A stretch of DNA of 64,000 nucleotides, taken from assembly GCF_009759685.1 (NCBI RefSeq), contig NZ_CP046654.1, positions 3,720,001-3,784,000 on the forward strand. Reading direction: 5' to 3'. The position numbers and the translations under genes are program-made. Positions 47,792-57,537 of the stretch are shown piece after piece (position 1 is the first letter of the stretch; every line of letters begins with the position of its first letter). The notes beneath the pieces are model-generated. The model had not been told where the DNA came from, did not search any database, and saw only the letters and a list, made by a program, of their open reading frames with translations. This stretch comes from Acinetobacter baumannii (lineage in GTDB: Bacteria; Pseudomonadota; Gammaproteobacteria; Pseudomonadales; Moraxellaceae).

Positions 47792-48091
47792 TAGAAATTT
47801 ATTCCAACCACTTAAACTAAAAAATAAATAAGTATTTTACACGCAAAAATCTGCAAAAACCCGACAAAATTATCCATTATTATCAGGTTTGAATTGACCA
47901 TTGTGACAAGCTCTCATTTTCTCAAAACTCACGCGGCTTGAAAAGTAAAATAAGAGATTTTAAAGGAATTTTCTATGTGCTCAATCCTCAACTCAATCTT
48001 GATTGTCTTTCAAGATTGAGTATCTGTAGCAATGAACACTGAAAAATCTAATAGCTTATAAATATTGCAGGATCAGTGTGAGGAAAAATTA
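47792..48091. other. Gap with an 11-bp inverted repeat
   Basis: Three hundred bases between two leftward genes. It contains ACTCAATCTTG (47991-48001) and CAAGATTGAGT (48011-48021), a perfect hairpin. A 14-codon frame (ATG at 47975, behind AAAGGAA) overlaps the hairpin; too short to claim. Otherwise only the promoter of the phosphatase gene is expected. Confidence 0.55.
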
Positions 48092-49336
48092 TTAAAAGAA
48101 TTTGATATCAGTTGGAGTCGATATTTTAGCTGCATCGCCTAAAGGTTTTAATGAGCCATTTTTGGTATCAAAACGGAATAAGCTAATGTTATTACTATAA
48201 ACATTCGTCACATACAGATATTTACCTGACTCATCAAATGAAAAAGCACGTGGTTCAATACCATTGGCCTTATAAACTTGCGGTTGACCTAACAGCCCAT
48301 TCTGTTGGATTTTAAATACCAAAAGTTTGTTATCCGCACCACGATTTGCAGCGATCACATACTTACCATTTGGACTAAGAATAATTCCACTTGCGCTCTT
48401 GAATTCAGGTGTTTTATCTTCGTGAACTAGTTTTAGCTCAGCGACTTTTTTCAAATGGCCATCTTGTACGTTAAACGTCACAATTTCACTTCGCATTTCC
48501 GCGGTAATGTATGCCTGTTTACCATTTGGTGAAAAGACCATATGACGTGGACCAGAACCATGCTTAAAACTCACATCTCGGCTCTTGTCCGCTTCAAGTG
48601 GTTGAGGCTTACTTGGGTTGTAACGAAAAGCATAGACTTTGTCATTTCCAAGATCACTTGCATATAAATACTTACCATCTGGGCTAAAAGTTGTCGAATG
48701 GGCATGGCCACTATCCTGACGTCCTTTAACATGACCAGAACCCTCCGAAAAAACAATATTTTGTACCATTTCACCCAAATGTCCATTTGGTAAAATTGGC
48801 AAAACAGCGACACCGCCACGTCCTTTATCAAATGCAGAATAATTCGACACAAATAGGAATTTACCATCTAAACTGATGGATGCATGTGTTGGATGCCCGC
48901 CATGACTATTTACCGTGTTCAATACCTCTACCTTTCCGTTTTGAATCGATAATGCCGTTACCGCCCCTTCATTTTCTTCATTAGTGGTATATGCAAAACG
49001 GCCATCTTTCGATTTTACAACCCAAGATGGACTTTTCATTTGCAATACCTTAACAGGAGTTAAGGTCCCGTCAGCATTAACTTGTAGCTGGTACAAACCT
49101 TCACTGGCTTTTTCTGGTTTTTGCACAAGCGGTGCATCTGGGATAGATGTCCAGGTTCCTACTAAAGCGATTTGTTGTTGTGCTGCGTTTACTGTAGAGC
49201 CCCATCCAAATGACAAAAGCGTCAATGATAATGTTGCTGTTAATTTTTGAATTAGCTCACGATACTTAATATTTGCATATCCATTTTTGTCGGTATCCTT
49301 GCCATATCCAGTTTTGACATCAGTATCTATTTTCAC
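48092..49336 (-). CDS. Secreted lactonase-type beta-propeller protein
   Basis: About 414 residues. The best start is the GTG at 49336, seven bases from AAGGA; an ATG at 49342 is only two bases from it. The N-terminus is unusually long before the signal-peptide core (KLTATLSLTLLSFGWGSTVNA). The mature protein has repeated seven-bladed-propeller motifs (GKFLFVSNYSA, GKYLYASDLGNDKVYAFRYN, GKQAYITAEM, GKYVIAANRGADNKLLVFKI, GKYLYVTNVYSNNISLFRF), like the 6-phosphogluconolactonase/YbhE family. A periplasmic location argues against a cytoplasmic pentose-phosphate role. Substrate unknown. Confidence 0.8.
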   Translation of the reverse strand: MKIDTDVKTGYGKDTDKNGYANIKYRELIQKLTATLSLTLLSFGWGSTVNAAQQQIALVGTWTSIPDAPLVQKPEKASEGLYQLQVNADGTLTPVKVLQMKSPSWVVKSKDGRFAYTTNEENEGAVTALSIQNGKVEVLNTVNSHGGHPTHASISLDGKFLFVSNYSAFDKGRGGVAVLPILPNGHLGEMVQNIVFSEGSGHVKGRQDSGHAHSTTFSPDGKYLYASDLGNDKVYAFRYNPSKPQPLEADKSRDVSFKHGSGPRHMVFSPNGKQAYITAEMRSEIVTFNVQDGHLKKVAELKLVHEDKTPEFKSASGIILSPNGKYVIAANRGADNKLLVFKIQQNGLLGQPQVYKANGIEPRAFSFDESGKYLYVTNVYSNNISLFRFDTKNGSLKPLGDAAKISTPTDIKFF

Positions 49337-49555
49337 ATGCATATCCTTAAAAAAATTTACCTTATTTGCATTTACCAATAAGGTATTCACAATCTAATTT
49401 CATTTAATGATTTTGAAAATTAGTTTATAAAATGCCAATTTTCAAGTGAATTTTCTTTAACTAAATGCAGCTTAAAAGCACAGCTACTTTTAAGAGAATT
49501 TGCAGAATGAATCCTATAGAATGCATCTATAATAATTTTCAAAAATAAGGAAATA

Positions 49556-50719
49556 ATGTATATGAGCCATTTTCAGTTTCAGACCGTTCCCAACATTATT
49601 TCAGGACTCGGTTCTATACAAGAATTACAGAATGTGTTGGCATCAAAAACTTACCGCAAGTTATTACTGGTAACAGATGCAGGTATGATTAAAAATCAGT
49701 TACACCGGCCTATTCTTCAAATTTTAGATACTCTTAAAATTGAACATGTCATTTATGCTGATGTTCAGGCCGACCCACCAGAGCAAGTGGTATTAGATGC
49801 AGCGAATTATGCTAAACAGCAAAATGTAGATGTTATTGTCGGCTTTGGAGGCGGAAGTTCTTTAGATGTAGCCAAAGTGATTGCCTTACTCGCACATCCT
49901 AACCAAACTCAAAACCTACAAGAAATGTATGGGGTAAATCAGGTCAAAACAGCCCGACTTCCACTTATTTTAATTCCCACTACAGCCGGTACTGGCTCGG
50001 AAGTGACGCCCATATCAATAGTGACTACAGGTGAAACGACAAAAATGGGAATTGTCTCTCCGGTACTCTATGCCGATACAGCAATTCTTGATGCAACTTT
50101 TACTCAAAATCTCCCTGCCCATATTACGGCTGCCACAGGTATTGATGCGATGGTCCATGCCATTGAGGCATATACCTCTAAACATAAGAAAAATATTTAT
50201 ACCGATATTTTAGCGAAACACGCTTTGAAGCTGCTGAACCATAACTTACCGAAAGTTCTTAAAAACGGTAATGATTTAGAGGCACGTCAGAACATGCTGT
50301 TCGGCTCAATGCTTGCAGGTCAGGCATTTGCAAACTCACCTGTTGCTGCCGTGCATGCTTTAGCCTATCCATTGGGTGGGCATTTTCACTTGTCGCATGG
50401 ACATACCAATGCTTTGGTGCTCGTTGAAGTACTGAAATTTAATGCGCCTTATGCCAAACAATACTATGCAGAACTTATGCAATGGCTTGATCCATATAGT
50501 AATGGCAGCACCGATGGGTTGTGTGATCTGTTTATTGACCATATGCAAAATCACTTAGACCGTAGTGGTTTGACTTTAAAACTTAGTGATTTAGGTATTG
50601 AAGAGTCTAGCTTACCAAGACTTGCTCAAGATGCCATGTTGCAAACTCGATTACTACAAAATAATCCACGTGACATGACAGAAGCAGCTGCTTTAGCAAT
50701 TTATCAGGCGATTTATTAA
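49556..50719 (+). CDS. Iron-containing alcohol dehydrogenase
   Basis: A 387-residue group III dehydrogenase. The NAD(P) region has VIVGFGGGSSLDVAKVIALL and IPTTAGTGSEVTPISI; the metal site has ATGIDAMVHAIEAYTS and AAVHALAYPLGGHFHLSHGHTNAL with several His. AAGGAAATA precedes the ATG; an internal ATG at 49562 is possible. It overlaps the following thioesterase gene as TAATG, so the two may act in the same small-molecule pathway. The substrate (alcohol, lactaldehyde or maleylacetate) cannot be told from sequence. Confidence 0.87.
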   Translation: MYMSHFQFQTVPNIISGLGSIQELQNVLASKTYRKLLLVTDAGMIKNQLHRPILQILDTLKIEHVIYADVQADPPEQVVLDAANYAKQQNVDVIVGFGGGSSLDVAKVIALLAHPNQTQNLQEMYGVNQVKTARLPLILIPTTAGTGSEVTPISIVTTGETTKMGIVSPVLYADTAILDATFTQNLPAHITAATGIDAMVHAIEAYTSKHKKNIYTDILAKHALKLLNHNLPKVLKNGNDLEARQNMLFGSMLAGQAFANSPVAAVHALAYPLGGHFHLSHGHTNALVLVEVLKFNAPYAKQYYAELMQWLDPYSNGSTDGLCDLFIDHMQNHLDRSGLTLKLSDLGIEESSLPRLAQDAMLQTRLLQNNPRDMTEAAALAIYQAIY

Positions 50720-51153
50720 TGACTAAACCCGTTTTAAAAACTCGTGATCAATTTAAATTCTTTTTAGATATTCAAACGCGCTGGGCAGATAACGATATTT
50801 ACGGTCATGTGAATAATGTGACCTACTATAGCTATTTTGATACGGCAGCCAATGCTTTGCTCATCCAGAAAACAGGTTTTGATATTCATGAAGCAAAATC
50901 AATTGGTTTAGTCGTCGACTCAGCTTGTAGCTTTTTTCAAGAGTTATCATTTCCAGAAGTTATTCAGGTAGGCGTTGCGATTGGTAAAATTGGTACGACA
51001 TCTTTACGCTATGAATTGGCAATCTTTAAACAAGGTCAAGACCAAGCATCAGCTCAAGGACATTTTGTGCATGTGTTTGTTGATCGTGAAACACGCAAGA
51101 CTGTTCCAATATCCGAGTCAGTCCGTGAAGTTTTAGAGAATTTTTTATTATAA
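50719..51153 (+). CDS. 4HBT/YbgC-type acyl-CoA thioesterase
   Basis: A 144-residue hot-dog-fold protein. The motif TRWADNDIYGHVNNVTYYSYFDTAANALL contains the catalytic-type Asp and conserved His-Val-Asn-Asn of the 4-hydroxybenzoyl-CoA thioesterase family. It is translationally coupled to the upstream dehydrogenase gene. The acyl substrate is unknown. Confidence 0.87.
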   Translation: MTKPVLKTRDQFKFFLDIQTRWADNDIYGHVNNVTYYSYFDTAANALLIQKTGFDIHEAKSIGLVVDSACSFFQELSFPEVIQVGVAIGKIGTTSLRYELAIFKQGQDQASAQGHFVHVFVDRETRKTVPISESVREVLENFLL

Positions 51154-51157
51154 AAAA

Positions 51158-51196
51158 TGAGGCAAAAAGAAAATAAGTTCCTCTTTTTGCCTCATC
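51158..51196. terminator. Bidirectional terminator between thioesterase and plc
   Basis: GAGGCAAAAAG pairs with CTTTTTGCCTC around a 13-base loop, between convergent genes. Confidence 0.78.
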
Positions 51197-51201
51197 CTAA
51201 C

Positions 51202-53436
51202 TTAGATCATTGCGGGATCACTAAAGGAGTCCTCACCTGTTTCGACTCGGCCAGCAAAACGTCGGTAATAATACTGATCACTCTGGCTCGCAACTTCAAA
51301 ATCATACCAATGCCCAACATCAGCCAACGACCAATGTTGCTTAACAACTTGTCCCGCTTTTACGGTCAGTTGCAATGGCGCATCTTGTCGATATGCACAA
51401 GGTTTTACTGTCAATATTGTATCCTTGGTTCCCTCATTCATGAGTTCGACATAAACATCACCATTAGCAATGTCATAGCACACTCGAATTTCAGGTTTAA
51501 CACCACTATCGATAATACGTTGAGTATCCCCTTTAAAATGACGATGGTAGCCATTTGGACCAAGTACCCATAGGTCATAACGGCCTAAGTTATCGTTTAA
51601 AGTATCCCACTCATCATCTAAAGTTTTATTCGGCTCGACAATATAACGCTTTGGAATACGGTCTAAATTGAGCTTATCATATACGTGGAAAACCGCTGCT
51701 TGCTTACCCGTATTAGAAAAAATCAATTGCACCTTACCATCTGCTTTACAACGCGCACTAGTATGCAACTCATAAGGTAGCGCCCGTGATAGACGGATCC
51801 CACTTTGCTGAATGGGTAACTTAATATCCGTGGGTACAGGAACAGCTGGCAAAGCTTCTTGGTTTTCCCTTAGCGCATCTGCCTGCACACGTGTTTGTTT
51901 ACCACTCAGCTGCGGTAAAACATCTGCATTTGGTGTTTTAAAGTTAAATGCACTGGTTAAATCACCACACACTGCACGGCGGTATGGACTGATATTCAGC
52001 TCTTTTACACCAAAACGTTTTTCTAAAAACATGAGCACGGAAGTATGATCAAAAACTTGTGAGTTGACCCAACCGCCACGACTCCATGGAGAAATCACAT
52101 ATAAAGGAACACGAGGACCCGGACCATAAACTCGTCCATCAGGTGTAGGCTGTGAATGGCTCCCCTCAGGTGCAGCATGATCAAAATATTCATCTTGCAT
52201 ATCAGCATTGCTTAGTGTCGATTTACCTGCGTACTGGCCGTTTTTGAGTCGAGATGGTGCTGATGGCGATGGCATATGGTCAAAGTAACCATCATTTTCA
52301 TCAAAATTGATGAGCAGAGCCGTTTTACTCCACACCTCTGGTACAGCAGTTAATGCATCAATAATTTCTTGGATAAACCAAGCTCCTTGAACTGGGCTTG
52401 AAGGGTCCGGATGTTCACAATAAATTGATGGTGCATTAATCCAAGACACTTGAGGTAATTTACCTTCACGAATGTCTCTTTTAAAAGCGTCGAGATACTC
52501 TTCTGGTTTATTGCCCGGTAGCGTATTTGCAATGCCTTTATAGAGTGGATTTTTGGCATTATCAGTAGCCGCATCATAGGCTTTATACGGTAGTTTTTGA
52601 CCCGTATCGGCATATGGTTTATTCGGCTCCCCACCGCTTGAAACGGGATAACCGGATGCAATGTTGGCCTTTCTAAAAGAACGGAATGCACCCAACATAT
52701 TATCGCCCCATTCATCTGGCATATTCTGATAACAAATCCAGCTTATCCCTGCTTCTTCTAATCTTTCGGCATAGGTTTTCCAAGTGTAACCACGGTCTGC
52801 CGTCGCTGGGTTACCATCAATCCAGTCCCATTCATTATTTACAAATGAACGCTTGGTCGGTGTTGCACCATTGGTACCAGTTAAATGAAAAGAGCGGTTC
52901 GCATCTGTTCCGGTGTGCATGGAACAATGGTAGGCATCACAAATCGTAAAGGCATTGGCAAGTGCAAACTGATATGGGATTTCTTTTTCTTTAAAATAGC
53001 CCATAGATATATCGGTTTTATGAGTTGGCCAGTTTGCCATACGTCCATTGTCCCACGCCAACTGACTGTCATCCCACGTATGAGGCGTACCATCTGCACG
53101 CTGTGCATTATTGGCCGTCCCATCCAAATGAAAAGGCGTTAAAACCTGACCATTACTTCTCAGCTGTTCCCAGACACGGCGACCATTTGGCAGAGGGATC
53201 GTAAAACGGTCAGCAAAGCCTCGAACGCCCTTTAACGTACCAAAATAATGGTCAAAAGATCGGTTTTCCTGCATTAAGATGATGACATGTTCAACATCCT
53301 GAATAGTACCCGTTTTATTATTTGCAGGAATTGCTAGAGCTTTTTGAATACTCGATGGGAAAGCCGCCAACGCTGCAGCGCCAAAGCCCATATTTAAAGA
53401 GTAATTTAAAAATTTACGACGTGTAATCATGATCAA
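51202..53436 (-). CDS. plc: Phosphocholine-type phospholipase C, Tat-exported
   Basis: Exported enzyme hydrolysing phosphatidylcholine or sphingomyelin. It is 744 residues. The N-terminus has a Tat signal (TRRKFLNYSLNMGFGAAALA, then FPSSIQKALA). The phosphoesterase domain (about 45-490) has VEHVIILMQENRSFDHYFGTLKGVRGF, HLTGTNGATP, LINFDENDGYFDHM and PLYVISPWSRGGWV. Two C-terminal DUF756-like domains follow (about 550-730). The family includes P. aeruginosa PlcH/PlcN and the A. baumannii plc genes. A 50-residue lipoprotein gene lies 20 bases upstream on the same strand. Confidence 0.93.
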   Translation of the reverse strand: MIMITRRKFLNYSLNMGFGAAALAAFPSSIQKALAIPANNKTGTIQDVEHVIILMQENRSFDHYFGTLKGVRGFADRFTIPLPNGRRVWEQLRSNGQVLTPFHLDGTANNAQRADGTPHTWDDSQLAWDNGRMANWPTHKTDISMGYFKEKEIPYQFALANAFTICDAYHCSMHTGTDANRSFHLTGTNGATPTKRSFVNNEWDWIDGNPATADRGYTWKTYAERLEEAGISWICYQNMPDEWGDNMLGAFRSFRKANIASGYPVSSGGEPNKPYADTGQKLPYKAYDAATDNAKNPLYKGIANTLPGNKPEEYLDAFKRDIREGKLPQVSWINAPSIYCEHPDPSSPVQGAWFIQEIIDALTAVPEVWSKTALLINFDENDGYFDHMPSPSAPSRLKNGQYAGKSTLSNADMQDEYFDHAAPEGSHSQPTPDGRVYGPGPRVPLYVISPWSRGGWVNSQVFDHTSVLMFLEKRFGVKELNISPYRRAVCGDLTSAFNFKTPNADVLPQLSGKQTRVQADALRENQEALPAVPVPTDIKLPIQQSGIRLSRALPYELHTSARCKADGKVQLIFSNTGKQAAVFHVYDKLNLDRIPKRYIVEPNKTLDDEWDTLNDNLGRYDLWVLGPNGYHRHFKGDTQRIIDSGVKPEIRVCYDIANGDVYVELMNEGTKDTILTVKPCAYRQDAPLQLTVKAGQVVKQHWSLADVGHWYDFEVASQSDQYYYRRFAGRVETGEDSFSDPAMI

Positions 53437-53456
53437 ATTCTTTTTATTATTTAAGT

Positions 53457-53609
53457 TTATGGAGCACAGCGCATGACAGGCTTTTTACCTGTGTCGGGTG
53501 TATTCGAATTATCATTTGCCGAGTCGTTACAACCACTCAGCAGAATGGCACCGATTAATAAAAAATAAGAATATTTAAAGGAAATTGTTCCTGTGTATTG
53601 CCTTTTCAT
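53457..53609 (-). CDS. Small lipoprotein encoded upstream of plc (50 residues)
   Basis: A complete frame from ATG 53609 to TAA 53457. The N-terminus has a short basic head (MKRQYTGTISFKYS), a hydrophobic core (YFLLIGAILL) and the lipobox LSGC, so lipidation at Cys27 is predicted. The mature part is 24 residues, Asn/Asp-rich, ending KKPVMRCAP with a second Cys. The stop is 20 bases before plc, so the two are probably co-transcribed. It could help retain, fold or release the phospholipase (inference). P. aeruginosa plcR sits by plcH but is larger; no homology is claimed. Confidence 0.75.
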   Translation of the reverse strand: MKRQYTGTISFKYSYFLLIGAILLSGCNDSANDNSNTPDTGKKPVMRCAP

Positions 53610-53753
53610 GACGATATATAGTCCATTTAAAATCTAAAATGGCTAACATAGAAAAGTACAATGACAGTGGCGTGACCTGAATATTTCAATCCAGTGAAAA
53701 CTATGAAAATTCTATTTTTTCAAGTTTCTCACCAGATCAAAACTCAATTGAAC

Positions 53754-55862
53754 TTAAGGCTTTAATTGAATATTTTGCAGCTCACCATCAAAAGTCTCTA
53801 TGAGGCTTTTAATAACGGGTTGTTGCTGTAATAGTTCTGTAGCCCGATGGAAAGCTTTTTCTTTACGAACGCTTTGCATAACATACGGTGTAGCAGTATT
53901 GACTGCACCATACTCGACCGTAAATTGTGTATTTGGCCACTGCTGCTTTAAAGCTTCAATTAGGGCTTGTTGTAGCTGAGTCAACATATTTTCATATTCT
54001 TGAGGAATATGGAAAACCGTGTTGCCACCAATTTCCCCAGTCATCACACCATGTTGAGCAAGTTCTTGAACGGCTGGAGAAAGCTGGCTATTTCTAAACC
54101 AAAACTCCCACTTTTCAAGTGTCCACTCACCTTCCAAAGTTTGTGATGGCAACTTTAAAATATCTTGTGGCATCAGCTGGCTGTTATCTGTTGCGTTAGG
54201 CTCTTTTACCACCGCAACTGTTTCAACAATTTCAACTTGCACCAATGACTGTTGTTCAATAACAGGTTCAGAAACCAAGTCATAAGCTGACGTATCTTGA
54301 GCAAGTGAAAATTCAGCACTCGATGCTTCAAATAAACCTATAGGCTCAGCAGTAGAAGCTGGTTCAGGTTCGATTTGTTTGACTTGGGTTTCAGCCTGAA
54401 CTTGTACTAACTTTTGTTCTGGTACCGGAATGAAATCTTCCTCAAGAACACTAACAGTCTCTTGAACAACTGCTGACTCAAGTCCAATCAACTCATGATG
54501 ATTTGGGTCAAATACCATTAAGTCCTGATTAGGCTGAGGTTCAGGTTCAGGTTCAGGTTCAGGTTCAGGTTCAGGTTCAGGTTCAGGTTCAGGTTCAGGT
54601 TCAGGTTCAGGTTCAGGTTCAGGTTCAGGTTCAACCATAGCGGGTTGGCTAATAACTTCAATAGGCTGAACAGCACTTACAGGAGCAATCACTTGGGCTG
54701 TTTGAGCTTGTGAATTTAGGCCTACTTCTGCTTGCCCATTTTGTTGAACAGGCTCTGAAACTAAAATTTCATTTGGTGCTAAAGGACGGAATGCCAATAA
54801 TCGTAAAACGCACATTTCAAAACCTTGCTCTTGCGTTACGGCAAGCTGCAAGTCTGAACGGCCTTTACATGCGATTTGGTAGTAAAGCTGCAAATCTTGA
54901 GCCGAAATCAGTTTAGAAAGCTGAAGAATTTTGGCATTAATTTCTTCACTGTACTTTAAGCCGAGCTCTGGTAAATATTGTAATAAAGCCAACTCATGCA
55001 ATGTTGAAATGAGCTGATCCAGTACTAACGAGACATCTAAGGCCTGATATCTAAATTGGAGTAGTAATTGGCTCACTTTTTCACGTTGGTTTTGATGAAC
55101 CGCTAAAATCAAATCATATATGATCGTACGGTCAATCAAGCCAAGCATTTCTTTAACATCTTGATGATGTACAGCACCCTGCCCATAAGCAATCGCTTGG
55201 TCAGTTAAAGATAATGCATCACGTAATGAACCTTGTGCAGATTCAGCAATTTGCCAGATTGCATCTTGGTCAGCAGCAATCTGTTCTTTTTCAAGAATAG
55301 CACCGAGGTGCTTGGTAATTTCATCGACAGCTAAAGGTCGTAGAGTAAATTGCAAACAACGTGAAATGACCGTAATCGGTAACTTTTGTGGGTCTGTCGT
55401 AGCAAACAAAAACTTAACGTGTTCTGGTGGTTCTTCTAGTGTTTTTAATAACGCATTAAAAGAATGCGTAGAGAGCATATGTACTTCGTCAATCAGGTAA
55501 ACTTTAAAACGGCCTTGAGTTGGTGCATAAGGAACGTTGTCTAAAAGTTCACGCGTATCTTCTACTTTTGTTCTTGAAGCAGCATCGATTTCGATTAGGT
55601 CAATAAAGCGGCCTTCATTTACCGCCTTACAAGTGGCACAAACTTCACATGGCGTAGAAGTCACACCTGTTTCACAGTTCAAACACTTGGCTAAAATACG
55701 TGCAATTGTAGTTTTACCTACACCACGCGTTCCTGTAAATAAATAAGCATGGTGAAGACGACCGCGTTCCAATGCACTACTTAATGCACGAGAAACATGG
55801 TTTTGTCCCACTAACTCATTGAAATTACGTGGACGGTATTTTCTAGCAAGTACTTGATACAT
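53754..55862 (-). CDS. dnaX: DNA polymerase III gamma/tau subunit
   Basis: Clamp-loader ATPase. It is 702 residues. The AAA+ part begins YQVLARKYRPRNFNELVGQ and has Walker A FTGTRGVGKTTIARILAKCLNCE, four zinc-ligand cysteines (CLNCETGVTSTPCEVCATC), DEVHMLSTHSFNALLKTLEEPP, and sensor/Arg-finger TTDPQKLPITVISRCLQF. After domain III (to about residue 370) comes a Pro/Glu-rich linker with a long Glu-Pro array, then the tau C-terminal domain (EWTLEKWEFWFRNSQLSPAVQELAQHG). No recR or ybaB gene follows here; the next leftward gene is the small lipoprotein. Confidence 0.95.
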   Translation of the reverse strand: MYQVLARKYRPRNFNELVGQNHVSRALSSALERGRLHHAYLFTGTRGVGKTTIARILAKCLNCETGVTSTPCEVCATCKAVNEGRFIDLIEIDAASRTKVEDTRELLDNVPYAPTQGRFKVYLIDEVHMLSTHSFNALLKTLEEPPEHVKFLFATTDPQKLPITVISRCLQFTLRPLAVDEITKHLGAILEKEQIAADQDAIWQIAESAQGSLRDALSLTDQAIAYGQGAVHHQDVKEMLGLIDRTIIYDLILAVHQNQREKVSQLLLQFRYQALDVSLVLDQLISTLHELALLQYLPELGLKYSEEINAKILQLSKLISAQDLQLYYQIACKGRSDLQLAVTQEQGFEMCVLRLLAFRPLAPNEILVSEPVQQNGQAEVGLNSQAQTAQVIAPVSAVQPIEVISQPAMVEPEPEPEPEPEPEPEPEPEPEPEPEPEPEPEPQPNQDLMVFDPNHHELIGLESAVVQETVSVLEEDFIPVPEQKLVQVQAETQVKQIEPEPASTAEPIGLFEASSAEFSLAQDTSAYDLVSEPVIEQQSLVQVEIVETVAVVKEPNATDNSQLMPQDILKLPSQTLEGEWTLEKWEFWFRNSQLSPAVQELAQHGVMTGEIGGNTVFHIPQEYENMLTQLQQALIEALKQQWPNTQFTVEYGAVNTATPYVMQSVRKEKAFHRATELLQQQPVIKSLIETFDGELQNIQLKP
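54538..54633. repeat. Hexanucleotide microsatellite inside dnaX, 16 units
   Basis: GGTTCA repeats exactly 16 times on the plus strand, coding (Glu-Pro)16 on the minus strand. Because the unit is six bases, changes in copy number keep the frame. Confidence 0.95.
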
Positions 55863-55980
55863 GTATGCTCCTTGTTACAGGCATAAGCATACTTTGTTTT
55901 TAAAAGAGTGTGAACGTATAAAGCTCATATCCGTACAGATAAACTGCGAACTACATCATTTGTCTGGACTATCAGTGAAT

Positions 55981-56021
55981 TTTAAAGTTTCGAAGAAAAG
56001 GTTCTCTACCGAAACTTTAAA
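55981..56021 (-). terminator. Hairpin after the SmvA-like gene
   Basis: Perfect 12-bp stem TTTAAAGTTTCG / CGAAACTTTAAA (55981-55992 and 56010-56021) 15 bases past the stop; no long T-tract, so possibly a weak terminator. Confidence 0.6.
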
Positions 56022-56035
56022 TACTGTGAAAAATA

Positions 56036-57514
56036 TTAATCTACTTTCTTCGGAAAACTAAACCAGACAAATACAGTTAAAAGGAAGAAACAGATCGCTG
56101 AGAGGGTAAGCACCCAACTATGTGCATAGCTAAAAGCTTGCTGCGCCACTACAACTAATTGCCCTCCTAAAGGATTTTCAAGATTAGAGGCTAATTGCAT
56201 GGTTTCTCCAATCGAGATACTCGCTTTTTCAATTAAGTCTGACGGAAGCTCGGCTGGCAAAATAATTGAGCGGCTATAAAACCAAGACAACATTAAACCA
56301 AAAATAGCGACACCTAAGCCAGCGCCAAGTTCATAGGCCATTCCCTCAATGGCACCTGCTGCACTCGCCTTTTGAGGGGGCACAGATGACATAATGGCAG
56401 CAGTTGAGGCCAGTAAGGCAATCTCAATGCTAAAGCCCAAAAAGACCATACATGTCCATGCTAAAAAGTGGTCGGTTGAAAAATTAAGCTGAGCAAGCCC
56501 CCATAAACTGAGCGCGCTCACTAAAATACCTAGGCTCGATACTCTACGTAAACCCCATTTATTTAAACAAATACCTGCTAATGGACCACCTAAACTAATT
56601 GCAATCATAAATGGAATAATAAACATCGCCGCCTGTAATGGAGAAAACCCGTGTACAAACTGCAACTCTTGAGACAAAAGTAATTCAAAGCCAACCAAAG
56701 CAATCATGGACACAACTGCCATAACAATACTGGTAGAAATCACTGGATGTTTAAATAATTCCAGATCAATCATTGGTGTCGTAGCTCTTTTTTGGCTTCG
56801 AATGAAGTGAATTAATGTGCTTATACCCACCACAAACATCACAACCGTGAGCACCGAGAAGTTATACATAGCCGATTTAATTGAATAGATGAGGCTTAAA
56901 ATTGCTACAACCAAAACTAAAGCTTGCCCTAAGTTAATTGGCTGATCAGTTTTCTCTTGTTGTTTAGGAATGATCATCACGATCATAACTAGAACGGCTA
57001 AAATAATCGGGATATTAATGAGGAATACAGCTCCCCAGTGGAAATGCTCTAATACAAAACCACCGACTAATGGACCAAAAGCTGCTCCGCCTCCCCCTAC
57101 TGTAGACCAAAGACCAAGTGCAAAATTTCTCTGCTTTTCTTCGGTAAAGGCATTACGGATACCGGATAAAGTGGCAGGAATAAGCATAGCTGCCCCTAGA
57201 CCTAAGACAGCACGAGAAGCAATTAAGGCATAGGCAGTTGGAGAAAAAGCCGCAGCTAACGAACCCACACCAAAAACTGCGGTTCCAATAAATAATAATT
57301 TTTTAAAGCCAATACGATCACCAAGTGCACCCATCGGCAAAATCAAACCCGCCATAATCAGTGAATAAATATCAATAATCCATAAAAGCTGATTGGCAGT
57401 TAAATTCAATGCTGCACTTAAAGATGGTGTTGCAACATGCATTACCGTTGCATCAATCGTAACTGGTAAATAAATGAGGACGATAATTGTCAGGATTAAC
57501 CATTTTTTTTGCAT
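56036..57514 (-). CDS. smvA: SmvA-like MFS efflux transporter (DHA2, 14 helices)
   Basis: About 492 residues from ATG 57514, preceded by GAAGAG; a start at 57544 would add ten residues and overlap an operator-like palindrome. Fourteen hydrophobic segments are typical of DHA2 drug/H+ antiporters. Landmarks: LPVTIDATVMHVATPSLSAALNLTANQLLWIIDIYSLIMAG, GALGDRIGFKKLL, SRAVLGLGAAMLIPATLSGIR and GLWSTVGGGGAAFGPLVGG. By eye it is close to SmvA, which exports quaternary ammonium compounds and related cations in enterobacteria. Divergent from a TetR gene. Confidence 0.83.
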   Translation of the reverse strand: MQKKWLILTIIVLIYLPVTIDATVMHVATPSLSAALNLTANQLLWIIDIYSLIMAGLILPMGALGDRIGFKKLLFIGTAVFGVGSLAAAFSPTAYALIASRAVLGLGAAMLIPATLSGIRNAFTEEKQRNFALGLWSTVGGGGAAFGPLVGGFVLEHFHWGAVFLINIPIILAVLVMIVMIIPKQQEKTDQPINLGQALVLVVAILSLIYSIKSAMYNFSVLTVVMFVVGISTLIHFIRSQKRATTPMIDLELFKHPVISTSIVMAVVSMIALVGFELLLSQELQFVHGFSPLQAAMFIIPFMIAISLGGPLAGICLNKWGLRRVSSLGILVSALSLWGLAQLNFSTDHFLAWTCMVFLGFSIEIALLASTAAIMSSVPPQKASAAGAIEGMAYELGAGLGVAIFGLMLSWFYSRSIILPAELPSDLIEKASISIGETMQLASNLENPLGGQLVVVAQQAFSYAHSWVLTLSAICFFLLTVFVWFSFPKKVD

Positions 57515-57537
57515 AACGCTCTTCAATATCCAAAACT

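Noticed and set aside
47975..48019. A 14-codon frame behind AAAGGAA that overlaps a hairpin, like a leader peptide
   Set aside because: No gene follows on that strand, so there is nothing to attenuate; probably chance.
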